Shown here piece by piece: positions 35,901 through 51,180 of a stretch of 52,642 nucleotides of DNA. The first letter of the stretch is position 1. Each line of letters opens with the position of its first letter. Made by a program: the position numbers and the translations under genes. This DNA comes from Scenedesmus sp. ARA3. Its lineage: Eukaryota > Chlorophyta > Chlorophyceae > Sphaeropleales > Scenedesmaceae. Under the pieces are notes generated by a model, which saw only the letters and a list, made by a program, of their open reading frames with translations, searched no databases and had not been told where the DNA came from. The stretch covers positions 1 through 52,642 of the forward strand of contig RWJK01001507.1 of assembly GCA_004335835.1 (NCBI GenBank). Direction: 5' to 3'.

Positions 35901-36379
35901 GCTGGTGTACACCAGCACATGTGCAACAAAATGATACCCTTCTCTTCTTCAAAGCACACCATACGCATAAATACAGGCACATTGCCAATGCGACTCATTC
36001 TCCTTCTGCAGAGTACTCATTTCACGCGTTGACGCAGGCACCCTAGCAAGCCGAGCGTCACTCATTGTCCAGACCCGCACACTACCAAACAGAAGCGCAA
36101 GCGATCAAACAGGGTGCACAGCACTGTTCCATGCAGCCTGAGCAGTGCTGAGACCTGCCAGGAGGCCAGCAGCCGCTGCTAGAGGAGCAGCGGAGCATGC
36201 AGCCGCCAGGGCAATGACAGCAACCTGCCTCTGCCATAAAACATAATCCTCGCTGCCATGACACTTCACGCTGGCAGCAATGAAGCTTTCGTGAATCACT
36301 GCAGCTGCCGGGAGCTGCGCACACCATCTACATAGCACAAGCACCAGCAAATACAAGTCTTGCTATGGCACTCGAATCA

Positions 36380-36700
36380 CATGAGCGGCAACCGCTCAGC
36401 AGTCCGGTACAGAACAGCCAGCCAGCAAATCATGCAGTCTCCTTCAAAGAAGAGGCATACGCATGCAGGCCGCACCTGCTCAGAAGCCCGGTTGTGCAAG
36501 CACTGACACAGAACAGCCAGCAAATCATGCCACGGCCAGGCACCTTCACAGCACACGCAGGCAGCCATTGAAGCAGCACCTGCTCAGCAGCCCTGTGCAA
36601 GCACCACGCCAGAACAGCCAGCAAATCATGCCACAGCCAGTCACCTTTGCAAGGCATACACGCAGGCAAGCTACTGGTGCATTCAAAACAATGCTCTGAT
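36380..36700 (+). repeat. Three-unit repeat of about 100 bp
   Basis: 'gaacagccag(ccag)caaatcatgc' occurs at 36411, 36511 and 36613, each preceded by '..cacctgctcag..gcaagcac'. It lies in the 3' flank of expansin B. Confidence 0.8.
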
Positions 36701-37026
36701 CAGAAGGCAAAGGCAAAGACTGTAACAAAGACTGCCTGCTGTAATAGAAAAGAAGACACTACACAATGACCTAGCACTCATAAGAGTACCAACCAACAAG
36801 CAAGAGTTCCGAAACTACACAGCAACACACACCACGCAGCACACCTTGCATGCAATGGCGCAATATCCCGACTGCATCTACCTGCATCTTCACTGCAGAG
36901 TGCTGCAGCTTGGAAACAATTTCCCGAATTGAATTGCAATGCTGAAGCCTACAGAGCTCTATACCACCACAATCCACACATTCAGAAAGAATTGGTTGAA
37001 TAGCAGTCTTATCTGCATACCACACT

Positions 37027-38734
37027 TCATGCAGCAGCAGCCACAGCACCAACTGCCTGCTCTACTGCTGCCTGCAGCGCTACAAGGCGTCGGTGGCCCT
37101 TCTGGTAAACACCAGACCAAGAGCTGCTGCTGCTGCTGCTGCTTGAAGAAGAAGAGGAGGATGAAGACCAGCTCTTGCCATCTCCAGAGCTGCTGCCGCC
37201 AGAGCTACTTGACCACGAGCTGCTGCTGCTGCTGCTACCACTGCCTGAAGAAGAAGAAGATGAAGACCAGCTCTTGCCATCACCGCTGCTCCAGGAGCTG
37301 CTGCTGCTGCTGCTCAGCTGCTCATGGCCGTCGGAGCGGGAGCTTGCGCTGCTGCTGCCGCCTGGGCAGTCGACTTGGCGGTAATAGATGCCCATCACAC
37401 CGTGCCCAAGGTTGCCGATCTTCTCAAAAGCATATTTGGAGAGGTCCATGTGGTACTGGTCTCCGCAGCACCTGTATGATGATGAAGAGGGTTGGTGAAG
37501 GGGAGGATGGTAGAGGGGAGAGGGAAGGAGAGAGCAGTGCAGCAAACGGTGAGGCGTATGTTGTGTGGGTCGCGCAGAGACAGATGATGCCAGCTGTGAT
37601 GCTGCAGTACATGAATGGTCGCTGGGCGCTGGCAGCCGCTGCCAAAATTGCTGCTCAAGCGTCTGACAGCATGCAGGGACAGCACAACATTCAAGCACAA
37701 CACGGTTCTCTGCAAGCATCCTCAACATGCATGTGTTACTGCTGCAATTTCCCGTCACTGCTGCTGTTGGCATCTCCAACTTTGAAACTGTAGCCAGCCC
37801 ACTCACCAGCGCTTGTTGCTGTAGGCGTTGGAAGGGTAGTAGCAGGGGCAGGTGTCAGTCACTGTCACAATGACGCTCTTTTGGCCCTGGCAGCTGCCGG
37901 TGCGGTCGAGTGTGCCACCATAGCCATCGCTGACTTTGGTGGGCCTGCAGGCAACTTCATAGCAGCGCCCGCAGCTTCCTGCAAGGGGTAGCAAAGAGAT
38001 GTGGTGGGCAACGACAGGCAGGGAGGCAGAAAAATATGTCAGCATAAATGATGGAGAGGCGCCATGCTGATATGCTCTTTCTGGCATAACGCTGCTTGCG
38101 AGTCATGGATGGCGTGTCATGCTGCTGCAGCACTTGTGGGCACCACATGTGGTGCTGAGTCGATCTACTGGCATGATGCGACTGATGAACATGTTTAGCA
38201 TGGGTCTTTTGCATGCCCAGGGATTCTGCAGCTGCTGGCACCCTGCAGCCGCCGCTGCACCATGCCAGCTGCCGCTGCAGCGCCATGCTGCATCAGGCCA
38301 TTCAAACCCACAGGGACACTCTCCCCATCCTGCACACAGCTGAGCTGCTTCAAGGCCCTAATCACATTTTGTATCGTCTTAAATACATCTTGCTCACCTT
38401 TGTAGTCTGGTGCAGAGTCGCTGAGCGCGGTAATGTCGAGGCCAGTGCCCTTGCCAGCCTGAATGCTCATCATGCAGGAGCCCTGCTGAACAGTGGTGCC
38501 GCCATCTTCGCCTGTAAACACGACAATCATGCGGATAACATTTAATTAGGCTGGTTCGCTCGTCATAGTGATGAACAAGCCCACTGGCCGTGTGAAAGTT
38601 TGACGCCACCGCACGCATATGCTTGTGAGCTCACCATAGAACGTGGCACGGCCTTGGCTCCAGCCGTCAAAGTCCCCAGCAGCTACCCGGCCGATATGAA
38701 AGCCAAGCAAGGCGATAAGGGCAAGCAACGCCAT
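37027..38734 (-). CDS. Expansin-like secreted protein B
   Basis: Four exons in phase: 38734-38635, 38511-38398, 37978-37807 and 37471-37027; 276 residues. A signal peptide (MALLALIALLGFHIGRVAA) precedes GDFDGWSQGRATFYG in one exon, so the microexon split of expansin A is absent. The barrel domain follows: VQQGSCMMS, GSCGRCYEVACRP, VTVTDTCPC, NKRWCCGDQYHMDL and GIYYRQVDCPGG. The third exon is exactly 172 nt in both genes and ends at the same codon. A Ser/Trp/Gly-rich repeat tail (SSGDGKSW twice) replaces a carbohydrate-binding domain. The last residues VALQAAVEQAVGAVAAAA are unlike the tail of A. With A it forms a tandem duplicate pair on the same strand. Confidence 0.9.
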
Positions 38735-40547
38735 GATGCCGGTCTGTCTGACTTGTCTGACTTTACTCGAATTGAGTGTGGAGCCTGATCTGCCAAAAGA
38801 ATTAATATCTCAGCTAAGGTGAAATATTACTTGTGCGGTCCACGCAGCGATACGCAGTTGAGACGGGAGTGAAGACTGCTGCTGCTAGAAACTCGCACGT
38901 TATCAAGCCAAGAACGAACAGGGCGACCTAGCAAGGGACACTATGGTGCTTTGAGCCTGGATGCTGCAGCTTATATTGGCTCTGAGAGGCGGCTGCGGTG
39001 TTAGTTAGTCTGGTATGTCACACTCTTGTCGCTACTATCCAATGTTTGTCATGAAGTAATGATTACATCGAACCCGCAGCAGCTCCGCGCAAGATGCCGC
39101 AGCATATATTTCAAAATAAGAAGAGAAACAATTCAAGCTTTTTATGGCACTGGCGTCGTGTTCGGTGCTAGTAAACCGGCCCGTGTGGTGAGTTGTCATG
39201 GCTGCAGCAGTAGGCTCTGGCCATCAGCACTTGTGGCCGTCATGCACAGTGCGCTGACGAGGTGACACACGAAAACACAGGCGTTCATTGTGGACTCACT
39301 TACATCATAGTCATGTAAGCACGCAATTCAAACAATAATGGCTTTGGGCAGAATGTCGCCTAATGGCTCTCACGCCGCAGGGGTGGCCACCCACCATGGT
39401 GCAGGAAGCGCAGCAGTGCTCAAGCAGCAGCTTAAGCTTCGCTGTCCTATCCTGCTTAGCCCTAGTCAACAGCATTAATTCCTTGTAAAGCATTACACAT
39501 CACAGACATGATGCTCAACAAACAGCCACACCCTCTCATTCCAGTGCCAGCCACACCACAGTGCAGCCAGCATCAGGGCCCTCCTTCCACCTGCGCACTA
39601 GGCCCTTTTTTGTTGTTACCAGGGGGGACGGAATCCTACTGGCTCGCTACCACAGCACAATTGAGCAAGCCCAATNNNNNNNNNNNNNNNNNNNNNNNNN
39701 NNNNNNNNNNNNNNNNNNNNNNNNNCCCCCATACATTTAACCCCACAGCTTACGACAGATCATCTGCGAGTCGCCCCTAGCAGAGGTGCAGGCTTACGAC
39801 ACTGTTAACAACTGTTCTGTTTGCTTCCGTATGTTCTGCTTCACCTTTGGTGGCTGGTTACTTACGATTGCACATCGCAGCTGAGGAACAGCAGCACCAG
39901 CAGCTGCAGCATTGTTGCTGAGCAACAGCAGAACCCTGCATGTTACTTTTGTTCAAACGGCATCTTACATTTTGCTACTTGAAGCTCTTTTACTGCGCTT
40001 GGTGATACTTTTTTCAGGCTCAACCTGCCGGGAACGTAGTGTCAAGACACTGAACTGCAACTTCCAACCCCCAACTGCAGTTTAGTCCAGTGTCCGCGGC
40101 ATCAAGCGCCACAGTGCTGTCCATTCGTAGCGAAATTGATAGCGTAAGATTCATAGTAAACAACACAGCTCAAACGTGTGACTCTGTCGCGCTACGCATC
40201 CTAAGCGGCAGCACCTGCAGGGGGCACGGGCACTGCTCATTCGAGCTCCAGCACAGGTACGTGCCAGCTCATCAGTCAGCACCGCTGGCCAGGTGACAAA
40301 ACGAGAGCATCTTTGACTCGGTACTCTAGCTGTATGCGGTTGCGACACACATCCAAGCACACCAGCTGTAGGATGATGCAGCTGCAGTCAAACCTGATGG
40401 TGTTGACTTTGCTCATGCTTCAAAAGTTTCACCCTGCTCATACATGTAACCGTCAACTGTTTTTGTGTTTTGCAGGGTCTAGCAGCTTTGTGCAGGCACG
40501 TCTTGAAACCCGCCAAGCAACTAGCCTTTGCTGCTGCACACCAGCAA
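38735..40547. other. Intergenic stretch with assembly gap
   Basis: This is the upstream region of expansin B and of the plus-strand surface-protein gene, which are divergent. 39676-39725 is 50 N. I see no coding sequence I can support. Confidence 0.5.
39676..39725. other. Assembly gap (50 N)
   Basis: Exactly 50 N bases; the true length is unknown. Confidence 1.
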
Positions 40548-43500
40548 ATGGTTCTGCAGCTGCTTTTTGCAGCTGCGCTGCTTGGTTTGAGCATCCTGCA
40601 ACCTGCAGCAGCAGATGCCGTGTGCAACACAATAGCTAGCATCACTCCCTTGGCGTGTGCCGATGCGTCTGTAGCAGTCCAGGCCCTGGTTGGCAACAGC
40701 AGCAGCATCACAATCAGCAACGCCGCCTTCACTGGGGTTTGCTCTGGAGACAACAGCCAGCTGGGCATCATCACAAACTTTGGACCCTGCCACTACTTAG
40801 GATCAACGGCCGGCGGCTTTGCCACCTCTGGTGGGTTACCATGCCAGCGCCAGCATGCATGTGCGGTCATGGCAAATGTCATCACACAACACTGCTGCCA
40901 TGGTGACTTTCCGTATGGTGACACCCACAACATAACGCAAGCACCCGTAGCAGAATGAGGTTCAGAAACTTTAGGTGATGACATGCTGGCCCAGGGATGG
41001 CCAATGTCCTTGGCAACAAGTACTACAACCACCGCATTTGCATGCATCATCTGTGTTGCGCGGTGTTGCATCTGCAGGTGCTGTTGTGCTGAGCACAGGT
41101 TATGCACGCAACGCTGCACAGGTCAGCGGGGAATACAGTGACATGGTATCAGGAGCTGCAATGGCAGCCACCACAGACCCAGAAGTACGTACAGTCCTTG
41201 GCATGACAGGCATGACTAGCAAACAACTTGGTGACGTTGCCAGTCTGTCTTTTTGACGTAACGTCCTCCATACCTGCGTACTTGGAGATGGAATATGTCC
41301 TGGGGAGCCAAGAGTACACGTACACACCAAGTATGACAAATAATATGGTCAACAGGTACTGTGATGTGTTGGTGATGTCTGTGAAAGCCCCAAGCAACAC
41401 CGTTGGAAAACAAATATCAGTAGTGCCTGGCACACAACTGCCAGTGTCCGTCATGTCCATCAACAACAGAACATCTCCCGAGCTCTACCGGGGCATGTGC
41501 CCACCCGCCAGTGGGGCGACGTCAGCTGCTGCTCCAGTGGGAGGCATGACTACTCTGCTGCGTACCAAGCGCTACACCATCGTAGCTGGAGTGCCGTACA
41601 CAATTAAGATCTTTCTGGCGGATGGGTACAACAAAACATTGGATACAATGATTTGGATCGAGAGCGGCTCCTTCATGCATCCAGGTATGGCCTTGACTCT
41701 TATAACGTGGGTCTTACAGTGATGGAGATGATTCAAGTGTCGAATGCAGAGTCCTGCCTGGATGTATGGGCTATGCAAGCATGTGATGTCAGCAAGAGCC
41801 ATCCTCCTTCGTTTGAGAAGCCACTGTTCACGTCACAGCAGGTCATGATTGTGACACATTGTTACTGATGATGCAAGCAGAGTAATGGCGTGCTTGCACT
41901 TATATGGATGCAATCGGCTTTGACTTCATCGCACTGATTACATAAGCGTTGGTGGTGTGAGATTTGGGGCAATAGTGATGTGCCAAAGGCAATTGAGCAG
42001 ACCACAGGGAGCATGAAATCTCCTGATGCTGTCATTTGTTTCCTTGCGTGTCTGTTGTGCCTATTGCTTGCTGCAGAGCCGCACCATGTAAAATAGCTCA
42101 GCATACTGTGCATGTGCTGTTTTGCACAGTAAATGACACTTGTGTTGGCGCATAGTCATGCATTGCAGCAGAATATTGTGCTGCCTGCAGATGCTGCTAG
42201 CTTGCTTACCACTTGTTCCCTGCTAAACTGATGTCGCAGCTGACTGTGTTGGCACATGGCTGCCCGTGCCTGGCGAGTTCTGCCGCAAACCATGTCATGG
42301 TGGAAACAACACACTGCAGCAAGCATTCCGCATCTCAGCCCCAGCGGCGCCGGGAGGAGGGGCGTGTGAAGCTGCAGATGGTGACCTACGCAACGCCAGC
42401 TGCACAAGCACCGTTCCCTGCCCAGTCGACTGCCAAGGTGCCTGGCAGACCACAGTCCCCTGCAATGCCTCGTGCGGGGGTAGAGCAGGAACAACTACTG
42501 AAAGCTTCAGCATTACTGTCCAGGCTCAGTACAATGGGACTGCCTGCGAAGCCACAAATGGCACGGAGCGCACCGTCAACTGCACCAACAGCAACCCGTG
42601 CCCAGTGGACTGCCAAGGCACATGGGAAGTGGCGGCAGCCTGCAACGCGTCCTGTGGCAATGGCACTGGCTTCAGCACTGAGCACTTTCATGTGACTGCT
42701 GAAGCACAGTACAACGGCACAGCTTGTGAGGCGGCCGATGGCACCCTGCGTTTCCCAAGTTGCATCAACAGCCCCCCCTGCCTAATTGACTGCTCAGGAG
42801 GCTGGCGGCAGATGGCAGCCTGCAATGCTTCCTGCGGCAACGGCACAGGCTTCAGCACCGCCTACTGGAACGTGGATGTTGAAGCGCAGCACAACGGGAT
42901 GCCGTGTGAGGCGGCCCAGGGCACCCTGCGCTTCATCAACTGCATCAATAGGAACCCCTGCCCGGTGGACTGCAGAGGCGATTGGCAGGTGGCGGCAGCC
43001 TGCAATGCGTCCTGCGGCAATGGCACTGGCTTCAGCGCCGATCACTTCATTATCACTGTTGCGTCGCAACATGGTGGAGCTCCATGTGGACACACACATG
43101 GCCAATCGCGGTTCCTGGGCTGCATCAACAGTGACTACTGTCCTGTCAACTGCCGAGGTGCCTGGCAGCCAGCAGCAGCCTGCAATGCTTCATGCGGAGG
43201 CGGCAGCGGCTTTAGCACTGAACGCTTAGTGGTCGCCACTGCAGCAGCGTACAACGGCAGCCATTGTGCAGCTGGAGAAGGCGATGTGCAGCTGGTCAAC
43301 TGCATCAACCCTGCGCCATGCCCTACTTGCAACAACACAGAGCTTGGCTCAGCATCAGCATCACCATATGCCTGCCCCAGGGGCTACCTGTTCAATATTG
43401 CCAACAGCAGCAGCCAGGCAGTTGGTGACAGTGCGTGCTGCACACCCTACCCTTTGGCTGTGCCAGCGCTGCTACCTGAGCTGCCAGCAGCAGGCAAGGC

Positions 43501-44329
43501 CTTCGTCGGCGGCAACCTCAGCATCGTCAGCAGCGCCATACTACCATACACAAACAGCAGCAGCAGTGACAGCCAGGCCTTGCGCGCGCCCCGCACTTCT
43601 CAGTTGAACGGCACATTGGCTTTCGCATCACTTGGCCTCAGCCTGCCTTGGTTTGGCAACTTCAGTACCTCCCGCCTCATGGCCTGGCAGTACAGGCCCG
43701 ACCTGCAGCAATTCACCACGTAGGTGACATTGGATGGTGTTTTCGAGGTTCTGAGCATCACAACTGGGGAGTCTACAATGGTGAATGCGTCTGGCTTTGT
43801 GAACCTGTTGAGTTCCACCTACCCTGGTCCTGGCTTCACTGGACAGTACCAGATGGCAGGGGACCTCACCCTCACACCAAACCCTTTCAATGACAGCAGC
43901 GCCACAGCTGCTGGCAACACCCGCCGCAGACTGTTTGAGGCTGACACGAGATCTGTGGCGGCACCTGTGCAAGGGGCAGTCGTAGTAAGAGAGCAGCGCA
44001 TTATTGGGACTACTAGCGCCAACGCCAGTACCAGTGTCGCCTATGTTGACCCCGATGGGTCCGTTGTTGTCAGCGGTGAGGTGCCAGAGGCACTGCGCGC
44101 TCCTTGACTAGGCATGCCCTGCACTGCAAAAACATGCCATGGCGCGTACCCTTATGACAATGATGCACGTGTTTCACCAGCTTGGCAGCCTTGGAAAACT
44201 TCATTCAACGTGGACGCTTTTCTGGGTGGCTTGATCGGTGGTGTCGCATTCCTTGCATTTGTGGTGATAGGATTTGTGTTGCTGATTAGGCAGCGCAAGC
44301 GCTCAAAGTACAGCCAGCACAGTGTTTAG
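40548..44329 (+). CDS. Membrane-anchored surface protein: choice-of-anchor-L-like plus TSP1-like repeats, interrupted
   Basis: Exons 40548-40830, 41078-41684 and 42240-44329 join in phase. ATG 40548 opens a signal peptide (MVLQLLFAAALLGLSILQPA). A choice-of-anchor-L-like domain follows: VVLSTGYARNAAQ, LEMEYVLGSQEYTYTP, ISVVPGTQLPVSVMSINN and YTIKIFLADGYNKTLDTMIW. Then come six repeats of about 60 residues resembling thrombospondin type 1 (DCxGxW..CNASCGNGTGF..C..CINxxPC), dense in N-glycosylation sites, then a 200-residue region, a membrane helix (FLGGLIGGVAFLAFVVIGFV) and a basic tail ending SQHSV. Breaks: five T at 41250-41254 shift the frame by one; TAG at 43721-43723 and TGA at 44105-44107 lie in frame, with coding continuing after each. 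A cell-surface adhesion or matrix role is inferred. Calling it a pseudogene is equally possible. Confidence 0.65.
42240..43329 (+). repeat. Six TSP1-like coding repeats of about 180 bp
   Basis: The repeats open at DCVGTW (about 42242), DCQGAW (42430), DCQGTW (42610), DCSGGW (42790), DCRGDW (42970) and NCRGAW (43150), spaced about 180 bp. Each has one Trp and about six Cys, and ends with a variant of CINxxPC. Confidence 0.85.
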
Positions 44330-46157
44330 TAAATAAATGAATGATTGAATGAGCTACGCGTGGTGTGTTGATAGGCCACACCCGCGTAACTTACGGGAGG
44401 GGGGGGGCTGGGGGTAACGGTGGAGACACCTCATGCACCTTCACCCTCCTATCAGTGTTTATTAAGGATCAGCTGACTCAGCTGTGATCCCTCATGCGGA
44501 TGCCGTTTTTGAACGCATGTCCGTAGCGCATTTGATTGCGCTGATTTTGTCCAACCTGCGCAAACGCAGCAACCAATGTTTGTTCAGTGCTGTTGTATAC
44601 ACAGAACGCACCTGTATCATGCACATGTAGTGTTTTGGACATCTCAGCAGCTGACAGCTATGCAAGATATCAACAGAGCAAGGTACTAGTGATACTATGT
44701 GTTCTTCGGGGATGTTCTGCTGCTGCTATGGCATGCATGCAGCCATGCAAATCACTGCTTGCATGTACAGTGCGGCTGTGTGAGCAAGCAGCATTGTTTG
44801 AACGCCATGCGTGACTCCAACAACAGCCAATCCAAGCTTGAATGTACTGTGTCTTGAGCCTTTGTGCTCACTATGCTTTTGTTCATTAGTCAACCTTCTA
44901 TGCACGCATTGCAGATTTCGCAGCTTGTGGAATGGTTTTGCTTCCATTTAGCATATTTGCCCAGGTGTACTGCGAGCTGCTGCCTGCAAACTACTGTGTA
45001 GGTCAAAGCTTCTTTGTTAGGTGGCCACCATGGTTGTGGTGTTTGAGAATGTGGTCCTTATCCAGCAGTGCACGCGCAAGCAGCAAGGCAGCCAGCGATG
45101 AGTAGAGATTCAGCTTATTCAGCAGGACTATTTGCAAATGTTTGATGAATACTATGCAGTGGGCCGTCAACGCATGCTCCTGCCATTCTTGATTAATCTT
45201 TGGTGTCTGCCAGAAGCAGGTGGGACTGGCATTATTCTGAAGGTGTAGTGTAGTCTCTCTCAGCAGATGGCAAGTGTCGAGGTCGACGCCATGCAACAAC
45301 TCAGTTATATGCCAACTGTCACTATCAATAGCATGCCACATTGCACGCAGTGAACTGTTTCCTGCATCTGTGCTGCTTTGTTATTGTCATGATACCTTGT
45401 GCTATGCCAAATGCTGGGGTGCGTCGTGCTTGTATACAGCGTTCACAATGATTGTTTGGCAGGCATTGCTTGCCTGCAAACCAGTTTACAGACGTCAGCC
45501 ACTGGACAGACTTTTTGCCCTATGGTTACCTGCATCGTATGCATGTCATGCAGTGCAGTGGTTCTCTGTTTTGGGCAGTATCGGTACAGAACATGTCGGC
45601 ATAGCTGTAGATAAGTCACAATGTGCCGCATCATGTCTGCAGCTGCTGAGCAAGCCATCGTCATGCACTGCCTGCAAGTGGCGGCATACAACCGCAGTCT
45701 TGCACTGAACTTCTCTTACATGATGATTAGGGCTGTAGGCATTTTTAAGCTTGTGCGTTTACAATGTTGCCTCTGAATGCACTGGGAATAGCATGGTACC
45801 TGGAAGTTACATGTGCAACCTCACCGCAGTGACTGGTGCTGGTGTTCATCTGCATGTTTCTGCCACAAGTGGGCGCAGGGCTGATGCCAATGTTGCCATG
45901 GCCGCCATGAATCATGGCGATGCATCGCCAGATCGTTACCCTTAGGGACAGGTAACTGCCGTTTGTTATCTTTCGTATGTTTTGGGGGGGGTCCGTTTGG
46001 GCTACTATAATGGGCGATTGCCAAAGTTGAACCGTCATCACCTGAACAACTGCTGTACTGCTCTTTATGTATGTCGACCGCATGCGCTGTTCGTAACCAT
46101 CAGGATAGGTAATCCCTCTGTCAACAACATCGGCGCAATACATAGCCTGCAGCACAC
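44330..46157 (+). other. Long 3' flank, no supported gene
   Basis: About 1.8 kb between two convergent genes. A G-run (44397-44407) and TG-rich sequence are present. Short open pieces at 45751-45945 are coding-like but unplaced. The first TGTAA on this strand is at 46158. Confidence 0.35.
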
Positions 46158-46168
46158 TGTAACTTACA
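46158..46168. promoter_or_regulatory. Bidirectional poly(A) signal TGTAACTTACA
   Basis: TGTAA on the plus strand (46158-46162) and on the minus strand (TTACA at 46164-46168) share one near-palindrome between two convergent genes. Confidence 0.5.
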
Positions 46169-46254
46169 TCGCGTGCAGATTACTAACACCTGGCACACCC
46201 TCCCATTTAAAATATATGATGATGATGTCAACAACATCAGCCTGGTTGTCTATC

Positions 46255-49649
<3,395 letters not shown>

Positions 49650-51140
49650 GGCCACCTAAGTGGCATGCGCTGCGGTGGCCGGGGCCGCGCCTGCTCCAGT
49701 GCTGCAGCTGCTGCACACCGGCAGATGGCCTCTGCTCCAGCTTACGTTCGACAGCTGCAAATAATCTGGCTTATCAGCCTATTCACTCCAGCGCCCTGCT
49801 GTTCGTCAAGTGCCGAGCACTGGTTTCGAGGCAAGCAAACGATGTCGACATCAAAAGTGCGTGTGGCAGCGTCCACTGGCATTTCATTTCATTGTATGTA
49901 GCTTAAATGTGTGGTACTGCATCTGACTATATAGCAAGCGTATGTCAGAAGTGCGGGGTTTGCGGAATGTGACGATGTCCAAGGAATGCAGGACCAAGGG
50001 CTGTGAATGTACAACGGCGTCCACCATCTCTTCTGTTAAGGATATCAAACTGTTCTGCACTCCAGATCATGTGCACTACAATGCACAAAAATATGGCCGG
50101 CACAGCAAAAGGCCCTTCTGCACAAGGCGCAGCAGTCTGCCCAGCCGCTGTGCTGCGGCAGCACAGCTGCATGATACACTTGCCGCTGCGCACCTGCACA
50201 AACAGCCTGTCCAGCTGCTCACATTCATATCGCCCAAGTATATAATTGGTACAACGTGCAAGCTATGCCTGCATGAACTGCTCTGCAACGCAATAGCATG
50301 TGAGTCTGCCACAGCCAACAGCACGCCAGCACTTGCCATGCAGCACTTGCAGGGCCGGCAGGCAACAGAGCAGCCTGCCTTGTACGCATCTTATGCAACT
50401 TCTCAGTTGTTGTTCGCCCTGAAGGAACATCCCCGCACACAGCCACAGCAGCCGCTGCATGCCTGGACACACCACCTCAATTGCACGCACGCTGCTGCAA
50501 TGCTCTCACACCCACACACCTTGCTGCTGCTTGCGCACATGAAATGCTGGGCCTATATAGGCAACAGCTGCAACCAACCGGCCAGCACACCTCCGCTCGG
50601 CAGCCACCATAGCCTGTCATCAAGGTGACCTGTACACCGACACCGTATCTGCAGAGACCACAACCCATGTCGTGGGGCACAGCAATTCCATCAGTCCAGA
50701 CATCCTGCCGCATCAACAACACACACAATGCTACACATCCTGCCGCTCTCGCACACATACCTACTGCCATTGCGCACCGCTGCTGCATCCTACACATCCA
50801 GACAGCTACCTAACACAGCACACAGCACCACTGCCCGCTCTCCACACATACACACACCAGCAAACACGCACGCACTCCCTGTACTACATGCGGCACCAGT
50901 AAAGACCGCAGCACCATCCCCCAGCACCCAGCCCCCCGAAGCAGCGGGCCTGTACATACTGCTACACACAGCACGCACTCGCCTGCAAGCACCGCCACAG
51001 CCAGCGCGCTACCGCCTGCTGGACTTGCCTGCTGCAGCCCTGGCCTTCCAAACAGCCAGCACTTGCCTGGCACTCACTGACCATCCTGTGCATGCTGTCC
51101 TGTTTCCTCCCAAACCATACGGCGCATATTGAATACTGCG
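49650..51140. other. Intergenic stretch
   Basis: This is the upstream region of the ubiquitin-hydrolase gene and the 3' flank of the ABC-F gene. A 228-codon open frame (49942-50628, +) has low-quality composition and no recognisable domain. I do not call it a gene. Confidence 0.4.
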
Positions 51141-51180
51141 TTACCGCCTGCTGGACTTGCCTGCCGCTGCCTCGTTAAAG
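51009..51180 (-). repeat. Copy of the ABC-F terminal exon end
   Basis: The terminal segment (plus strand ttaccgcctgctggacttgc at 51141) recurs at 51012-51046 as ctaccgcctgctggacttgc, about 130 bp downstream on the coding strand, with the stop codon lost. Confidence 0.8.

Larger units (their letters stand above)
33865..37026. other. Spacer between the two expansin genes
   Basis: About 3.2 kb with no gene I can support firmly. It holds a doubtful open frame at 35551-35900 (-), a pair of related segments about 270 bp apart (35213-35350 and 35485-35610), and a three-unit repeat at 36380-36700 downstream of expansin B. Confidence 0.4.

Noticed and set aside
49942..50628. 228-codon plus-strand open frame
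   Set aside because: Composition follows local CA-rich sequence, there is no domain, no splice structure and no conserved-looking segment. It lies in the 3' flank of the ABC-F gene.
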